Positions 55,550 to 63,904 of a DNA stretch of 64,000 nucleotides are shown here, piece by piece. Source of the DNA: Kitasatospora phosalacinea (GTDB taxonomy: Bacteria > Actinomycetota > Actinomycetes > Streptomycetales > Streptomycetaceae); NCBI RefSeq assembly GCF_000717185.1, contig NZ_JNYE01000093.1, positions 6,844 through 70,843 of the forward strand, given 5' to 3'. Each line of letters begins with the position of its first letter. The stretch's first letter is position 1. The translations under genes were made by a program, and so were the position numbers. Under the pieces are notes generated by a model. That model saw only the letters and a list, made by a program, of their open reading frames with translations, ran no database searches and was not told where the DNA came from.

Positions 55550-56236
55550 TCAACTCGCCCGCCAGTGACGGCTCCCCAGGTTGATCAGCCGCAACTGGGT
55601 CCGCACCGTGCGCGCGATCGCCGCCCGCTCCCCCGCGTCCGCCTCGACCAGGGCCAGCGCGGTGGACACCATCCGGTCCACGTACAGCTCCGCCAGCATC
55701 CGCCGGTCCGCCGCCGGCCAGTCGGCGGTGTCCGGCTGGACGGCCAGCAGACCCGCCAACTCCTCGGCGAAGCGCGCCAGTTCGGCAGCCACCGCATCCC
55801 GGACGGGCTTCACCCCGCCGTGCCGCTCGCGGGCCAGGAAGCGGATGTAGGCGGGGTGCTCCGCCACGTGCGCGGCGATCACCTCGACCGAGCGGTCGAT
55901 CAGCAGCTCGGCCTCGCCGCTGCCCGCGAACACCGCCCGGACCATCACGTGCAGGTTCGCCAGCGACTCCTCCACCAGCACCACGCCCAGCTCCGCGAGG
56001 TCCGCGAAGTGCCGGTAGAACCCGGCGGGCGAGAGCCCCGCGGCCCGGGTCACCTCGCGCACCCCCAGGCCGCTCAGGTTCTGCCGCTCCAGCAGCCCGA
56101 GGGCGGCGTCCAGCAGGGCGCGGCGGCTGGCCCGCTTCTGCGCCTGCCGGGCGCCGGGGGCGGGAGCGGAGGCTGAGCCCGGGTCGGAGGCCGGGTCGGA
56201 GCTCGGGTCGGGGGCCGGGTCGGGTGGGGTCGTCAC
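55550..56236 (-). CDS. TetR-family regulator
   Basis: 228 residues from GTG 56236. A Pro/Asp/Ser repeat N-terminus (PDPSSDPASDPGS) precedes the HTH (RRALLDAALGLLERQNLSGLGVREVTRAAGLSPAGFYRHFADL). It resembles the FabR-like lipid-metabolism branch of TetR regulators. Two copies of a 22-bp operator lie upstream, shared with the divergent small gene. Confidence 0.87.
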   Translation of the reverse strand: MTTPPDPAPDPSSDPASDPGSASAPAPGARQAQKRASRRALLDAALGLLERQNLSGLGVREVTRAAGLSPAGFYRHFADLAELGVVLVEESLANLHVMVRAVFAGSGEAELLIDRSVEVIAAHVAEHPAYIRFLARERHGGVKPVRDAVAAELARFAEELAGLLAVQPDTADWPAADRRMLAELYVDRMVSTALALVEADAGERAAIARTVRTQLRLINLGSRHWRAS

Positions 56237-56242
56237 GGCGTT

Positions 56243-56320
56243 CAGTAAACAGTCGTTTGCCGAATTTGGCCAGCTTCACTAGAGTACTGACCGGCATTCA
56301 GCGAACACTCGTTCACCGAA
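56243..56320. promoter_or_regulatory. Paired TetR operators
   Basis: Related 22-bp sites CAGTAAACAGTCGTTTGCCG.. (56243-56264) and CAGCGAACACTCGTTCACCG.. (56299-56320) each contain an inverted GAAC/AAAC...GTTC/GTTT core. They sit in the 99-bp gap between the TetR gene and the divergent small gene, 56 bp apart, consistent with repression of both promoters. Confidence 0.75.
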
Positions 56321-56335
56321 ACCGGAGGTTCCGCC

Positions 56336-56470
56336 GTGCTGCTCGTCGCCCTGCTCGCCCTCGCCCTCGTCACCTGGTCCATCACCCACCTCGCCGCCCC
56401 GGCCCTGCTGGTGAGCACCGCCGTGCTCGTCCTCTGGCTCACCGGCCGGGCCGTGCGCTCGCGCCCCTAG
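56336..56470 (+). CDS. 44-residue hydrophobic membrane peptide
   Basis: GTG 56336 follows GGAGG with seven bases spacing. The product is [14 protein letters not shown]..., with two hydrophobic stretches (residues 1-20 and 24-37) and a basic end (GRAVRSRP). It is divergent to TetR, with operator copies in between. Its TAG overlaps the convergent gcl stop by two bases (CTAG). No known family. Confidence 0.7.
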   Translation: MLLVALLALALVTWSITHLAAPALLVSTAVLVLWLTGRAVRSRP

Positions 56471-58248
56471 GCCCTGAGGGCGCGGACCGCGGTCGGGGCG
56501 TCGCCCGGTGCGGTGGCCAGCTCCTCCCACTCCACGACCTTGTCGATGTCCGCGGCGGCCATCGAAATGTTGGTGACGCGCTCCAGGATCGCCTCGACCA
56601 CCACCGGGACGCGGAACTCGGCGGCGAGCTTCTTGGCCTGCTCGAACGCGGGCAGCAGCTCCTCGGGGCGGGTCACCCGGATCGCCTTGCAGCCCAGGCC
56701 CTCGGCGACCCGGACGTGGTCGACGCCGTAGACGCCCAGTTCGGGGGCGTTGACGTTCTCGAACTCCAGCTTGACCTGGAAGTCGATGTCGAAGTTGCGC
56801 TGCGCCTGCCGGATCAGCCCCAGGTAGGAGTTGTTGACCAGCACGTGCACGTACGGGATGCGGTGCTGGGCGCCGACCGCCAGTTCCTCGACCATGAACT
56901 GGAAGTCGTAGTCGCCGGAGAGCGCGACCACCTGCCCCTCCGGATCGGCGGTGGCGACGCCGAGGGCGGCGGGGATGGTCCAGCCGAGCGGGCCGGCCTG
57001 GCCGCAGTTGATCCAGTGGCGGGGCTTGTAGACGTGCAGCAGCTGCGCGCCGGCGATCTGCGAGAGGCCGATGGTGGTGACGTACCGGGTCTCGGGGCCG
57101 AAGGCGCGGTTCATCTCCTCGTAGACGCGCTGCGGCTTGAGCGGCACGTCGTCGAAGTGGGTCTTGCGCTGGAGCGCGGCCCGCCGCTCCTGGGTGCTCG
57201 CGGCCCACTCCCGGCGGTCCTTGAGCCGTCCGGCGGCGGCGAGTTCGCGGGCGACCTCCAGCAGGAGCACCAGCGCGGCCCGGGCGTCGGAGGCGATGCC
57301 CAGGTCGGGGGCGAAGATCCGGCCGATCTGGGTGGGGTCCACGTCGATGTGGACGAACGTGCGGCCCGCGGTGTAGATGTCCAGGCCGCCGGTGTGGCGG
57401 TTGGCCCAGCGGTTGCCGATGCCGAGGACGAAGTCGGAGGCGAGGAAGTTCTCGTTGCCGTAGCGGTGCGAGGTCTGCAGGCCGACCATGCCCGCGTTGA
57501 GCTCGTGGTCGTCGGGGACGGTGCCCCAGCCCATCAGCGTCGGGACGACCGGGACTCCGGTCAACTCGGCGAACTCCAGCAGCAGTTCGGCGGCGTCCGC
57601 GTTGACGACGCCGCCGCCGGCCACGATCAGCGGCCGCTCGGACTCCTGGAGCAGCGCGATCGCCTTCTCGGCCTGGATCCGGTTGGCGGCGGGCTTGTGG
57701 ACCGGCAGCGACTGGTACGCCTCCGGGTCGAACTCGATCTCGGTCAGCTGCACGTCGATCGGCAGGTCGATCAGGACCGGGCCGGGACGGCCGGAGCGCA
57801 TCAGGTGGAAGGCCTGCTGGAACACGCCGGGCACCTGCGCGGCCTCCAGCACGGTGGTGGCGGCCTTGGTGACCGGCCGGGCGATCGAGGCGATGTCGAC
57901 GGCCTGGAAGTCCTCCTTGTGCAGCCGGGCGACGGGCGCCTGGCCGGTGATGCACAGGATCGGGACCGAGTCGGCGATCGCCGAGTACAGCCCGGTGATC
58001 ATGTCGGTGCCGGCCGGGCCCGAGGTCCCGATGCAGACGCCGATGTTGCCCGCCTTCGCCCGGGTGTAGCCCTCGGCCATGTGCGAGGCGCCCTCGACGT
58101 GCCGGGCCAGGGTGTGCCGGATGCCGCCGGAGGCCTTGAGCGCGGCGTAGAAGGGGTTGATCGCGGCGCCGGGCACGCCGAACGCCACCTCGACGCCTTC
58201 GAGCTTGAGGATCTCCACGGCCGCGCGGGCGGCTGTCATGCGGGGCAT
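56467..58248 (-). CDS. gcl: Glyoxylate carboligase (tartronate-semialdehyde synthase)
   Basis: 593 residues from ATG. A ThDP enzyme: N-terminal [15 protein letters not shown] and the family-specific Val51 in [14 protein letters not shown] in place of the usual catalytic Glu, which distinguishes Gcl from acetohydroxyacid synthases. The ThDP/Mg site is [13 protein letters not shown]...[10 protein letters not shown]. It joins two glyoxylates to tartronate semialdehyde and CO2 in allantoin/glycolate use. An IclR-like palindrome lies 24 bp upstream. Confidence 0.95.
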   Translation of the reverse strand: MPRMTAARAAVEILKLEGVEVAFGVPGAAINPFYAALKASGGIRHTLARHVEGASHMAEGYTRAKAGNIGVCIGTSGPAGTDMITGLYSAIADSVPILCITGQAPVARLHKEDFQAVDIASIARPVTKAATTVLEAAQVPGVFQQAFHLMRSGRPGPVLIDLPIDVQLTEIEFDPEAYQSLPVHKPAANRIQAEKAIALLQESERPLIVAGGGVVNADAAELLLEFAELTGVPVVPTLMGWGTVPDDHELNAGMVGLQTSHRYGNENFLASDFVLGIGNRWANRHTGGLDIYTAGRTFVHIDVDPTQIGRIFAPDLGIASDARAALVLLLEVARELAAAGRLKDRREWAASTQERRAALQRKTHFDDVPLKPQRVYEEMNRAFGPETRYVTTIGLSQIAGAQLLHVYKPRHWINCGQAGPLGWTIPAALGVATADPEGQVVALSGDYDFQFMVEELAVGAQHRIPYVHVLVNNSYLGLIRQAQRNFDIDFQVKLEFENVNAPELGVYGVDHVRVAEGLGCKAIRVTRPEELLPAFEQAKKLAAEFRVPVVVEAILERVTNISMAAADIDKVVEWEELATAPGDAPTAVRALRA

Positions 58249-58271
58249 CGGCTACTCCTGCCGTCGACGCT

Positions 58272-58290
58272 TCTTCCGCGATGCGGAAGA
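58272..58290. promoter_or_regulatory. IclR-type operator before gcl
   Basis: TCTTCCGC-GAT-GCGGAAGA is a perfect 8-3-8 palindrome 24 bp upstream of the gcl start, in an A/T-rich promoter stretch. IclR-family AllR represses allantoin and gcl genes in Streptomyces; this dyad is a candidate for such a site. Confidence 0.65.
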
Positions 58291-58525
58291 ATAGTTTTGG
58301 AATGCGAAATCAAGCTAAAGCGGCCACAGCGAGGGCGTCAAGGGAGGTTTCAACAAAACGTTGCAGGGGTGCGCGCCGGAGCCTCCGGGGCGCCCCGCCC
58401 GGCTGTCCGTTTTTCACCAGGACCTGTCGGCCCCGCACCTCGCCCACCTGCCGGGGAAGCCCGTACGGTCGAACCATCGACCGAAAACGCCAAGCGGCGA
58501 ACCCACCAGAGGAGACACGTCCACG

Positions 58526-59176
58526 ATGAGCACCATCACCCTGTACGGCGCCACCGGCACCATCGGCTCCCGCGTGCTGGACGAGGCGCTGCGCCGCGGC
58601 CACACCGTGACCGCGGTGGTCCGCGACCCCGCGAAGCTGACCGCCACCCACCCGGCGCTGACCGTCGCGGTCGGCGACGTGCTGGACCCGGCCTCGGTGG
58701 CCGAGCACGCCAAGGGCGCGGACGTGGTGGTCAGCGCGGTCGGCGGCGGCGACGGGCCGGGCCACCGGGCGCTGATCGCGCCGTCCTTCGAGTCGCTGGT
58801 GGCGGGGCTGCGCACGCTGGGCGCCGACGCCCCGCGGCTGGTCACGGTCGGCGGCGCGGGCTCGCTGCGCACCCCCGACGGCAAGCGGGTCTGGGACGCC
58901 GAGGGCCTGCCGGAGTTCCTGCTGCAGATCATGCACGCGCACGGCGACGCGCTGGACTACCTGCGCACCGTCACCGACCTGCGCTGGACCAACCTCTCCC
59001 CCGCGGGCACCATCGCCCCCGGCGAGCGCACCGGCGCCTACCGCCAGGGCCTGGAGGACCTGCTGGTCGGCGCGGACGGCGAGAGCCGGATCTCCGCCGA
59101 GGACTACGCGGTGGCGCTGCTGGACGAGGTCGAGGACCCGAAGCACGTCGGCGAGCGCTTCACCGTCGCGTACTGA
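58526..59176 (+). CDS. NAD(P)H-binding (NmrA/atypical SDR) protein
   Basis: 216 residues from ATG (GGAG upstream). Rossmann start ITLYGATGTIGSRVLDEALRRGHTVTAVVRDP and GADVVVSAVGGGDG; LVTVGGAGSLRTPDGKRVWD. It belongs to the NADH-flavin reductase-like group (YwnB type). No catalytic Tyr-Lys motif is evident. Cofactor binding is probable; substrate unknown. Confidence 0.87.
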   Translation: MSTITLYGATGTIGSRVLDEALRRGHTVTAVVRDPAKLTATHPALTVAVGDVLDPASVAEHAKGADVVVSAVGGGDGPGHRALIAPSFESLVAGLRTLGADAPRLVTVGGAGSLRTPDGKRVWDAEGLPEFLLQIMHAHGDALDYLRTVTDLRWTNLSPAGTIAPGERTGAYRQGLEDLLVGADGESRISAEDYAVALLDEVEDPKHVGERFTVAY

Positions 59177-59414
59177 CGGCCCCGCGGCTCCGGCGGGCCC
59201 CGGTCCGGGCGGGGGCGTCCCGGGCGGGGCGTCCCGGGCGGGGGCGTCCCACCCGGTTCCCGCCCTTCCAGGTGCCGGTGCGAGGAACGCCGCACACCCG
59301 CGTACCCGTACGGAGCGGAAACGGTCGTTCGGACACCTCTGGTTTCCCCCGCCCGCGGCGCCCTATCGTTCCCCGTAATTCCGGGTAGTTCCGGGGATCA
59401 GGGGAGGGACCCGC
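59177..59414. promoter_or_regulatory. Intergenic region with GC tandem repeats and a promoter stretch
   Basis: CCGGGCGGGGGCGTC-type units occur three times at 59206-59250. Further right, TTCCCCGTAATTCCGGGTAGTTCCGGGG (59370-59396) repeats a TTCC(G/C)GG-like motif just before the acyltransferase start. Confidence 0.45.
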
Positions 59415-60782
59415 ATGACCGGCACACTGGCGTCCGACACCGGGACCCGCACCGTCCGGGCCGGGCGCCCGGGCCCCGGGTCCGTCCGCTGCGCCGTCGG
59501 CGACCTGCTCCTCGCCGACCTGCCGGTCTCCGTGGTCTTCTTCCACGAGCGCCCGCTCGATCCCGACGCCCTCGCCGCCGGACTCGCCCGCGCCCTCGAC
59601 CGGCTCCCCGAGTTCGCCGGACGCCTGCGCACCGACGGCGACGACAGCGGCGACGGCGGTAGCGGGGACCTCTGGATCGACACCGACGACAGCGGCGTCC
59701 CCTTCACCGTCGCCGACGCCCCGTACACCCTCACCGAGGCCCTCGACCGGATGGTGCTGCCCAACAGCGGCCTGGTCGACCACGTCCGCGCCGCCGAGGC
59801 CCGCCGCGAGCCGCTGCCGCTGCTCACCGTCCGGCTCAACCGGCTCACCGACGGCACCTGCGCGCTCGGCGTCTCCTGGCACCACGCCGTCGGCGACATG
59901 CAGACCTTCGCCCTGCTGGTGCGCACCTGGTCCGCCTGCACCGAGGGCGCCGACCTGCCCGAACCCGTCCGCGCCCCCGACCGCGACGTCCAGCTCGACG
60001 CCCGCCTCCCCGCCGAGGACTGCGGCACCCCCGCCCTGCGGCTGCCCGACCCCGCCGAGAGCGCCGAACTGCGCCGCGCCGTCGCCACCGCCGGGCTCGC
60101 CAACCGCACCGTCCAGATCTGGTTCTCCCCCGCCGAGACCGCACGCCTGCGCGCCGCCCACAGCGCCGAGGCCGGCCGCCGCCTCTCCACCAACGACGCC
60201 CTCTGCGCCCACCTGCTGCACGTCCTGCGCGAAGTCGACGGCGCGGGCGACGAGGAGCAGACCCTCACCGTGCCGGTCAACCTGCGCCGCGTCCTCGGCC
60301 TGCCCGACACCACCCTCGGCAACCTGCTCGGCGAGATCCGCCTCCCCTACCGGCCCGGCACCACCCCCGCCCGGTACGCCGCCGAACTGCGCACCGCCGT
60401 CGAGGAGTTCACCGAGAAGCACCTCAGCATCCGGAGCAACCTGCGCTTCCTCGAACAGGTCGGCCGCGACCGCGTCACCGCGTGCGTCCCGGTCGGCTTC
60501 GACCCCGCCCGCCGCACCCTCACCGTCTCCAACTGGTGCCGCCTCGGCCTCCAGGACCTGCCCCTGGCCGGCCACCGCCCCGTCGCCTTCAGCCCCGCCG
60601 CCACCCTCCAACTCCCCTGGACCTCCTGGCTCGTCGAAGGCCCCCGCGGCGAGGGCCACCTCTACACCCTCGTCCTCCCTGCCCGCACCGCCGCCAGGCT
60701 CCGCACCGCCCCCGCCCTCCTCCATCCCCACCGCCACCCCACCGACCCCGGCCCGGCCGTCGCCCCGCGCAAACTCCTCTGA
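59415..60782 (+). CDS. BAHD-like acyltransferase
   Basis: 455 residues from ATG. HxxxD motif in VSWHHAVGDMQ; N-terminal LLADLPVSVVFFHERPLDPDALAAGLARALDRLPEFAGRL and C-terminal TVSNWCRLGLQDLPLAG in the position of the plant DFGWG motif. PF02458-type enzymes move acyl groups from CoA thioesters to alcohols or amines. Rare in bacteria outside actinomycetes. Stands alone before the mobile region. Confidence 0.83.
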   Translation: MTGTLASDTGTRTVRAGRPGPGSVRCAVGDLLLADLPVSVVFFHERPLDPDALAAGLARALDRLPEFAGRLRTDGDDSGDGGSGDLWIDTDDSGVPFTVADAPYTLTEALDRMVLPNSGLVDHVRAAEARREPLPLLTVRLNRLTDGTCALGVSWHHAVGDMQTFALLVRTWSACTEGADLPEPVRAPDRDVQLDARLPAEDCGTPALRLPDPAESAELRRAVATAGLANRTVQIWFSPAETARLRAAHSAEAGRRLSTNDALCAHLLHVLREVDGAGDEEQTLTVPVNLRRVLGLPDTTLGNLLGEIRLPYRPGTTPARYAAELRTAVEEFTEKHLSIRSNLRFLEQVGRDRVTACVPVGFDPARRTLTVSNWCRLGLQDLPLAGHRPVAFSPAATLQLPWTSWLVEGPRGEGHLYTLVLPARTAARLRTAPALLHPHRHPTDPGPAVAPRKLL

Positions 60783-60822
60783 CCCGGCCGGGGACGCCCG
60801 TCTCGCTCACCGCGGACGACGG

Positions 60823-60863
60823 AACCGGCAACCGGCAACCGGCAACCGGCAACCGGCAACCGG
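60823..60863. repeat. 7-bp tandem repeat AACCGGC, nearly six copies
   Basis: Five exact AACCGGC units and a sixth partial one follow the acyltransferase stop by 40 bp. Copy number variation by slippage is expected. Confidence 0.9.
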
Positions 60864-61043
60864 ATCAGCGTCCCCGCCGCCACCCTGTCCACGCTGACCG
60901 TCCTCGCCCCCGACGGCCGCACCGCCCCGCCGACGTTCACGATCACCGCGCCCCCGCAGCCGGCGGTGCGCTCCCTGTCCGTCACCGTCTCGCCGACACG
61001 CGCCTGGCACCTGATCAGCCGGAACCCGGTCGCGTTCGCGTAG
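60864..61043 (+). pseudogene. Possible 3' remnant of an unidentified gene
   Basis: The frame starting at ATCAGCGTC reads ISVPAATLSTLTVLAPD, then Pro/Thr-rich sequence, and ends WHLISRNPVAFA with TAG at 61041-61043. Codon bias is actinomycete-like but there is no start or binding site; the 7-bp repeat abuts it. It looks like the tail of a lost gene. Family not recognised. Confidence 0.4.
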
Positions 61044-61084
61044 CGGGCCCGGCCCGGGCCCGGGTTCGGCGCCGGAACGACGCA

Positions 61085-61170
61085 CGGAAGGCCGGTGGGG
61101 CGCTGCGACCTGCGTGCCACCGGCCTTCCGCAACGCCGGAGGCCCTCACGCCGCTGGGGCGGAAGGGCCT
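61085..61170 (-). terminator. Two tandem hairpins flanking the tRNA fragment
   Basis: First hairpin: 61085-61098 with 61117-61130, 14 perfect pairs, loop 18. Second: AGGCCCT (61140-61146) with AGGGCCT (61164-61170). For a leftward tRNA transcript ending at 61190 they are correctly placed downstream, so they are probably the original terminator of that tRNA gene. Confidence 0.75.
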
Positions 61171-61189
61171 CTGACCTGCATCTTCACTG

Positions 61190-61231
61190 TGGGCGCAGAC
61201 GGTTTCGAACCGCCGACATCCGCCTTGTAAG
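61190..61231 (-). other. att: Attachment site: 3' half of a tRNA-Val (TAC) gene
   Basis: Read on the minus strand this has CTTACAA (anticodon loop, TAC), GGCGG anticodon-stem arm, variable loop, T-arm GGCGGTTCGAAACCGTC and an acceptor end TGCGCCCA. The 5' half of the tRNA is absent: from 61232 the sequence departs from the expected anticodon-stem complement. A displaced 3' half is the classic trace of tyrosine-integrase insertion. Confidence 0.78.
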
Positions 61232-61620
61232 TTTTCTACGGACAGGCCCCTGACCTGTGAAAACGCCAGTCACTATGGCTCTGGCCTGCAAGAACGACTC
61301 TCCGGACTTCTCGCAACCTCTCCGCGATTCTCAGCCTCATCCGTGCCGAATCCGTGCTGCGAGGGAGCTGGCCAGCCTCCTGATACCCGGTAGCGGGGCC
61401 GCAGCAGCGGCCTCGTCAGTGTCGCAGGCTCGCCACTCCCCGCGGGCGCCGAGCGAGGCTAGAGCTCGCGGCAGGCACGCAGGCCACGGCATTATCTTTA
61501 TCCTCCCCACCCATCACAGAGCGTAGCCAAAGAGCTACTCAGATTGAACTCGCGATGTCGGTGGTCAGGGCAGGTGTTGAAATCGTCCCTGGCCACCGAC
61601 GTCCGCCCGAGATCAGCGCG
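61232..61620. other. Element DNA between att and the first IS; no gene seen
   Basis: About 390 bp of lower GC than the chromosome. No coding region is convincing; an 89-codon frame at 61257-61526 has no binding site and unlikely composition. A 13-bp-arm hairpin (61558-61570 with 61587-61599, one mismatch) precedes the IS. Confidence 0.5.
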
Positions 61621-61624
61621 CTAG

Positions 61625-62521
61625 GCCGTTTCCTTCAGATCATCGGATCGTTGGTTGATGTGTGTCGTTGACTGATGCCCAGTGGGCCCGCATCGAGCCG
61701 TTGCTGCCGGATCGGTCTCCGAAGCGTGGTGGGCGCTGGCGTGATCACCGACAGGTGATCGATGCGATCGCGTTCAAGTACCGCACCGGCACGCCGTGGA
61801 TGGACCTGCCCGAGCACTTCGGCTCCTGGAAGGGGGCCCACAACCGGCTGCGGAAGTGGGCCGCCGACGGCACCTGGGAGAGGGTGTTCACCGCACTCCT
61901 CGCCCAAGCCGACGCCGAAGGCGACCTGGACTGGGTCGTCGCGGTCGACTCGACGATCGTCCGTGCGCATCAGCACGCCGCCGGGGCCCGTCAAAAGGGG
62001 CCCCGGTCGGCGAGCCGCACGATCACGCGCTCGGACGCTCGCGCGGCGGACTGACCACCAAAGTCCACCTGGCGGCAGACGGCCGCTGCCGGCCGCTCGC
62101 CTTCGTCCTCACGCCGGGACAGGCTGGTGATGCACCCGCGTTCGCGCAGGTCATGGCCCGATTGCGGGTGCCCCGGCGGATTGGCCGCCCAAAAACCACA
62201 CCGGACGTGGTCCTGGCCGACAAGGCCTACTCGTCCCGGGCGATCCGCCGACATCTGCGTCGACGAGGGATCCGGGCGGTGATTCCGCAGCCTGCGGACC
62301 AGGCCGCGAACCGCAAACGGCTGGGCCGGCTCGGCGGGCGCCCTCCGGCCTTCGACCGCGAGGCCTACAAGCAGCGAAACACCGTCGAGCGGTGCATCAA
62401 CAAGCTCAAGCAGTGGCGCGGCCTGGCCACCCGCTACGACAAGACCGCCACCATCTACCTCGCCGGACTCCACCTCGCCGCCATCTTCATCTGGTCAGCG
62501 AGGTGATCCGAAGGAAACGGC
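61625..62521 (+). mobile_element. IS5-family insertion sequence (IS427-like), 897 bp
   Basis: Terminal inverted repeats GCCGTTTCCTTC(A/G)GATCA, 18 bp with one mismatch, lie at 61625-61642 and 62504-62521. They are flanked by a duplicated CTAG (61621-61624 and 62522-62525). It carries two overlapping transposase frames. Intact ends suggest recent insertion. Confidence 0.88.
61662..62506 (+). CDS. IS5-family transposase, produced by -1 frameshift
   Basis: Frame 1 (61662-62054) gives LTDAQWARIEPLLPD, the DUF4096-like N-terminus and VAVDSTIVRAHQHAAGARQKG with the first catalytic Asp. The second frame supplies HALGRSRGGLTTKVHLA, VVLADKAYSS (second Asp) and YKQRNTVERCINKLKQW (Glu), to the stop at 62506. 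The frames join at A-AAG-GGG (61994-62000), a slippery site for -1 slippage, giving ...GARQKGAPVGEP.... Coordinates span both frames. Confidence 0.88.
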
Positions 62522-62551
62522 CTAGTACTGCAACGGTGCTTATCGTGACGG

Positions 62552-63736
62552 TTGTCGGGTTCGCTCGTTGAGCTGTTCATGGGTGGGGATATATCCGAGG
62601 TCGATGCTCGTCGCTGGTCGGACGGGCTGGCCGGGCTGCACAGGCGGTTTGCTCACCGGTTCGCGCGGAGCGAGTCGCGCGAGTTGGCACTGGCCTACAT
62701 GCGTGGTCTGTTGGCGCCGTTGGAGCGCAAGAACGGCTGGACGGTGGCGGAGGAGGCCGGTCACGGCGGGCCGGACCGGATCCAGCGGCTGCTGAACCGG
62801 ATCGACTGGGACGCCGACGGGGTGCTCGGCGACGTGCGCGAGTACGCGGTCGAGCACCTGGCGGACCCGGGCGGCGTGCTGATCGTGGACGACACCGGGT
62901 TCCTGAAGAAGGGTGTGCGGTCGGCCGGCGTCCAGCGGCAGTACTCCGGCACCGCCGGCCGGACCGAGAACTGCCAGGTCGGAGTCTTCCTCGCGTACTC
63001 GGGTAAGTTGGGCCGGACGTTGATCGACCGGGCGCTCTACCTGCCGAAGTCCTGGACGGGCGACCGCGAGCGGTGCCGGGCGGCGGGGATCGGCGACGAG
63101 GTCGAGTTCGCCACCAAGGTCCAACTCGCGAGGGCGATGGTCCGCCGTGCGATCGACGACAAGATCCCGTTCCGCTGGGTGACCGCTGACGCAGGCTACG
63201 GCTACAGCAAAGGCTGGCGGACCGAGTTGGAGCAGGCCGATATCTTCCACGTCGTGGCCACCACCCGCCACGACACCGTCGTCACCCGGCGGGCCCTGGA
63301 CCACCCGCTCCACGACCTGATGGCCGACCTGCCCCGGCAGAAGTGGAAGCGCCGTTCCTGTGGCGAGGGCGCCCACGGCCTGCGGATCTACGACTGGGCG
63401 CGTGTGGAGGTCCGGCCCTGGCACCGGCCCGACCGCAGGCACTGGGTCCTGGCCCGCCGCAGCATCACCGACCCGACGAGGGTCGCCTACTACATCGCCT
63501 ACGCGCCCGCCGAGGCCACGCTCAACGAACTGATCGCCGTCGCGGGTGCCCGCTGGGCAATCGAGGAGTGTTTTCAAACGGCGAAGGGCCAGTGCGGCCT
63601 GGACGACTACCAGATCCGTCGCTACCCGGGGTGGTACCGGCACATCACCCTCGCCATGGCCACCCACGCCTACCTGACCGTCATGCGGGCCCAGCACCTC
63701 GAAAAAGGGCCGGACCCGCTCGAACGCCAGACCTGA
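62552..63736 (+). CDS. IS701-family transposase, main frame
   Basis: 394 codons. DDE features: GGVLIVDDTGFLKKGVRSAGVQRQYSGTAGRTENCQVGVFL (first Asp), WVTADAGYG (second), WAIEECFQTAKGQCGLDDYQ (Glu). The start used, in MSGSLVELF, is not well supported; translation may begin slightly later. It ends at 63736 with PDPLERQT where homologues run on. The remaining residues are found in another frame, see next entry. Confidence 0.85.
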   Translation: MSGSLVELFMGGDISEVDARRWSDGLAGLHRRFAHRFARSESRELALAYMRGLLAPLERKNGWTVAEEAGHGGPDRIQRLLNRIDWDADGVLGDVREYAVEHLADPGGVLIVDDTGFLKKGVRSAGVQRQYSGTAGRTENCQVGVFLAYSGKLGRTLIDRALYLPKSWTGDRERCRAAGIGDEVEFATKVQLARAMVRRAIDDKIPFRWVTADAGYGYSKGWRTELEQADIFHVVATTRHDTVVTRRALDHPLHDLMADLPRQKWKRRSCGEGAHGLRIYDWARVEVRPWHRPDRRHWVLARRSITDPTRVAYYIAYAPAEATLNELIAVAGARWAIEECFQTAKGQCGLDDYQIRRYPGWYRHITLAMATHAYLTVMRAQHLEKGPDPLERQT

Positions 63737-63900
63737 TACCCCTTACCCTCCCCGAGATTCGCCGGCTGATCGCGCAGCTCACCCGGCCTGTCCGCCGCAG
63801 CGTCGACCATGTCCTGTACTGGTCTCGATGGCGCCGCCGACGCCAACACCAGGCCCGGACCAGCCACTATAAGAGACGAGGCCACAGCCCAAGAGCTGAA
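63715..63900 (+). pseudogene. Detached C-terminus of the IS701 transposase in the -1 frame
   Basis: The -1 frame reads TPDLIPLTLPEIRRLIAQL, RRSVDHVLYWSRWRRRRQHQA and SHYKRRGH, which is the usual end of IS701 transposases. The frame change lies near GAAAAAGGG (63702-63710). It is either a one-base indel that truncated the protein or a slippage site. Confidence 0.8.
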
Positions 63901-63904
63901 GTGA

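Noticed and set aside
61190..61290. A complete tRNA gene at the right end
   Set aside because: Upstream of the anticodon loop (minus strand) the sequence does not form D-arm or acceptor 5' strand, so only a 3' half exists.
61257..61526. 89-codon gene beside the att site
   Set aside because: No binding site, atypical codon use and no similarity to integrases or other element genes.
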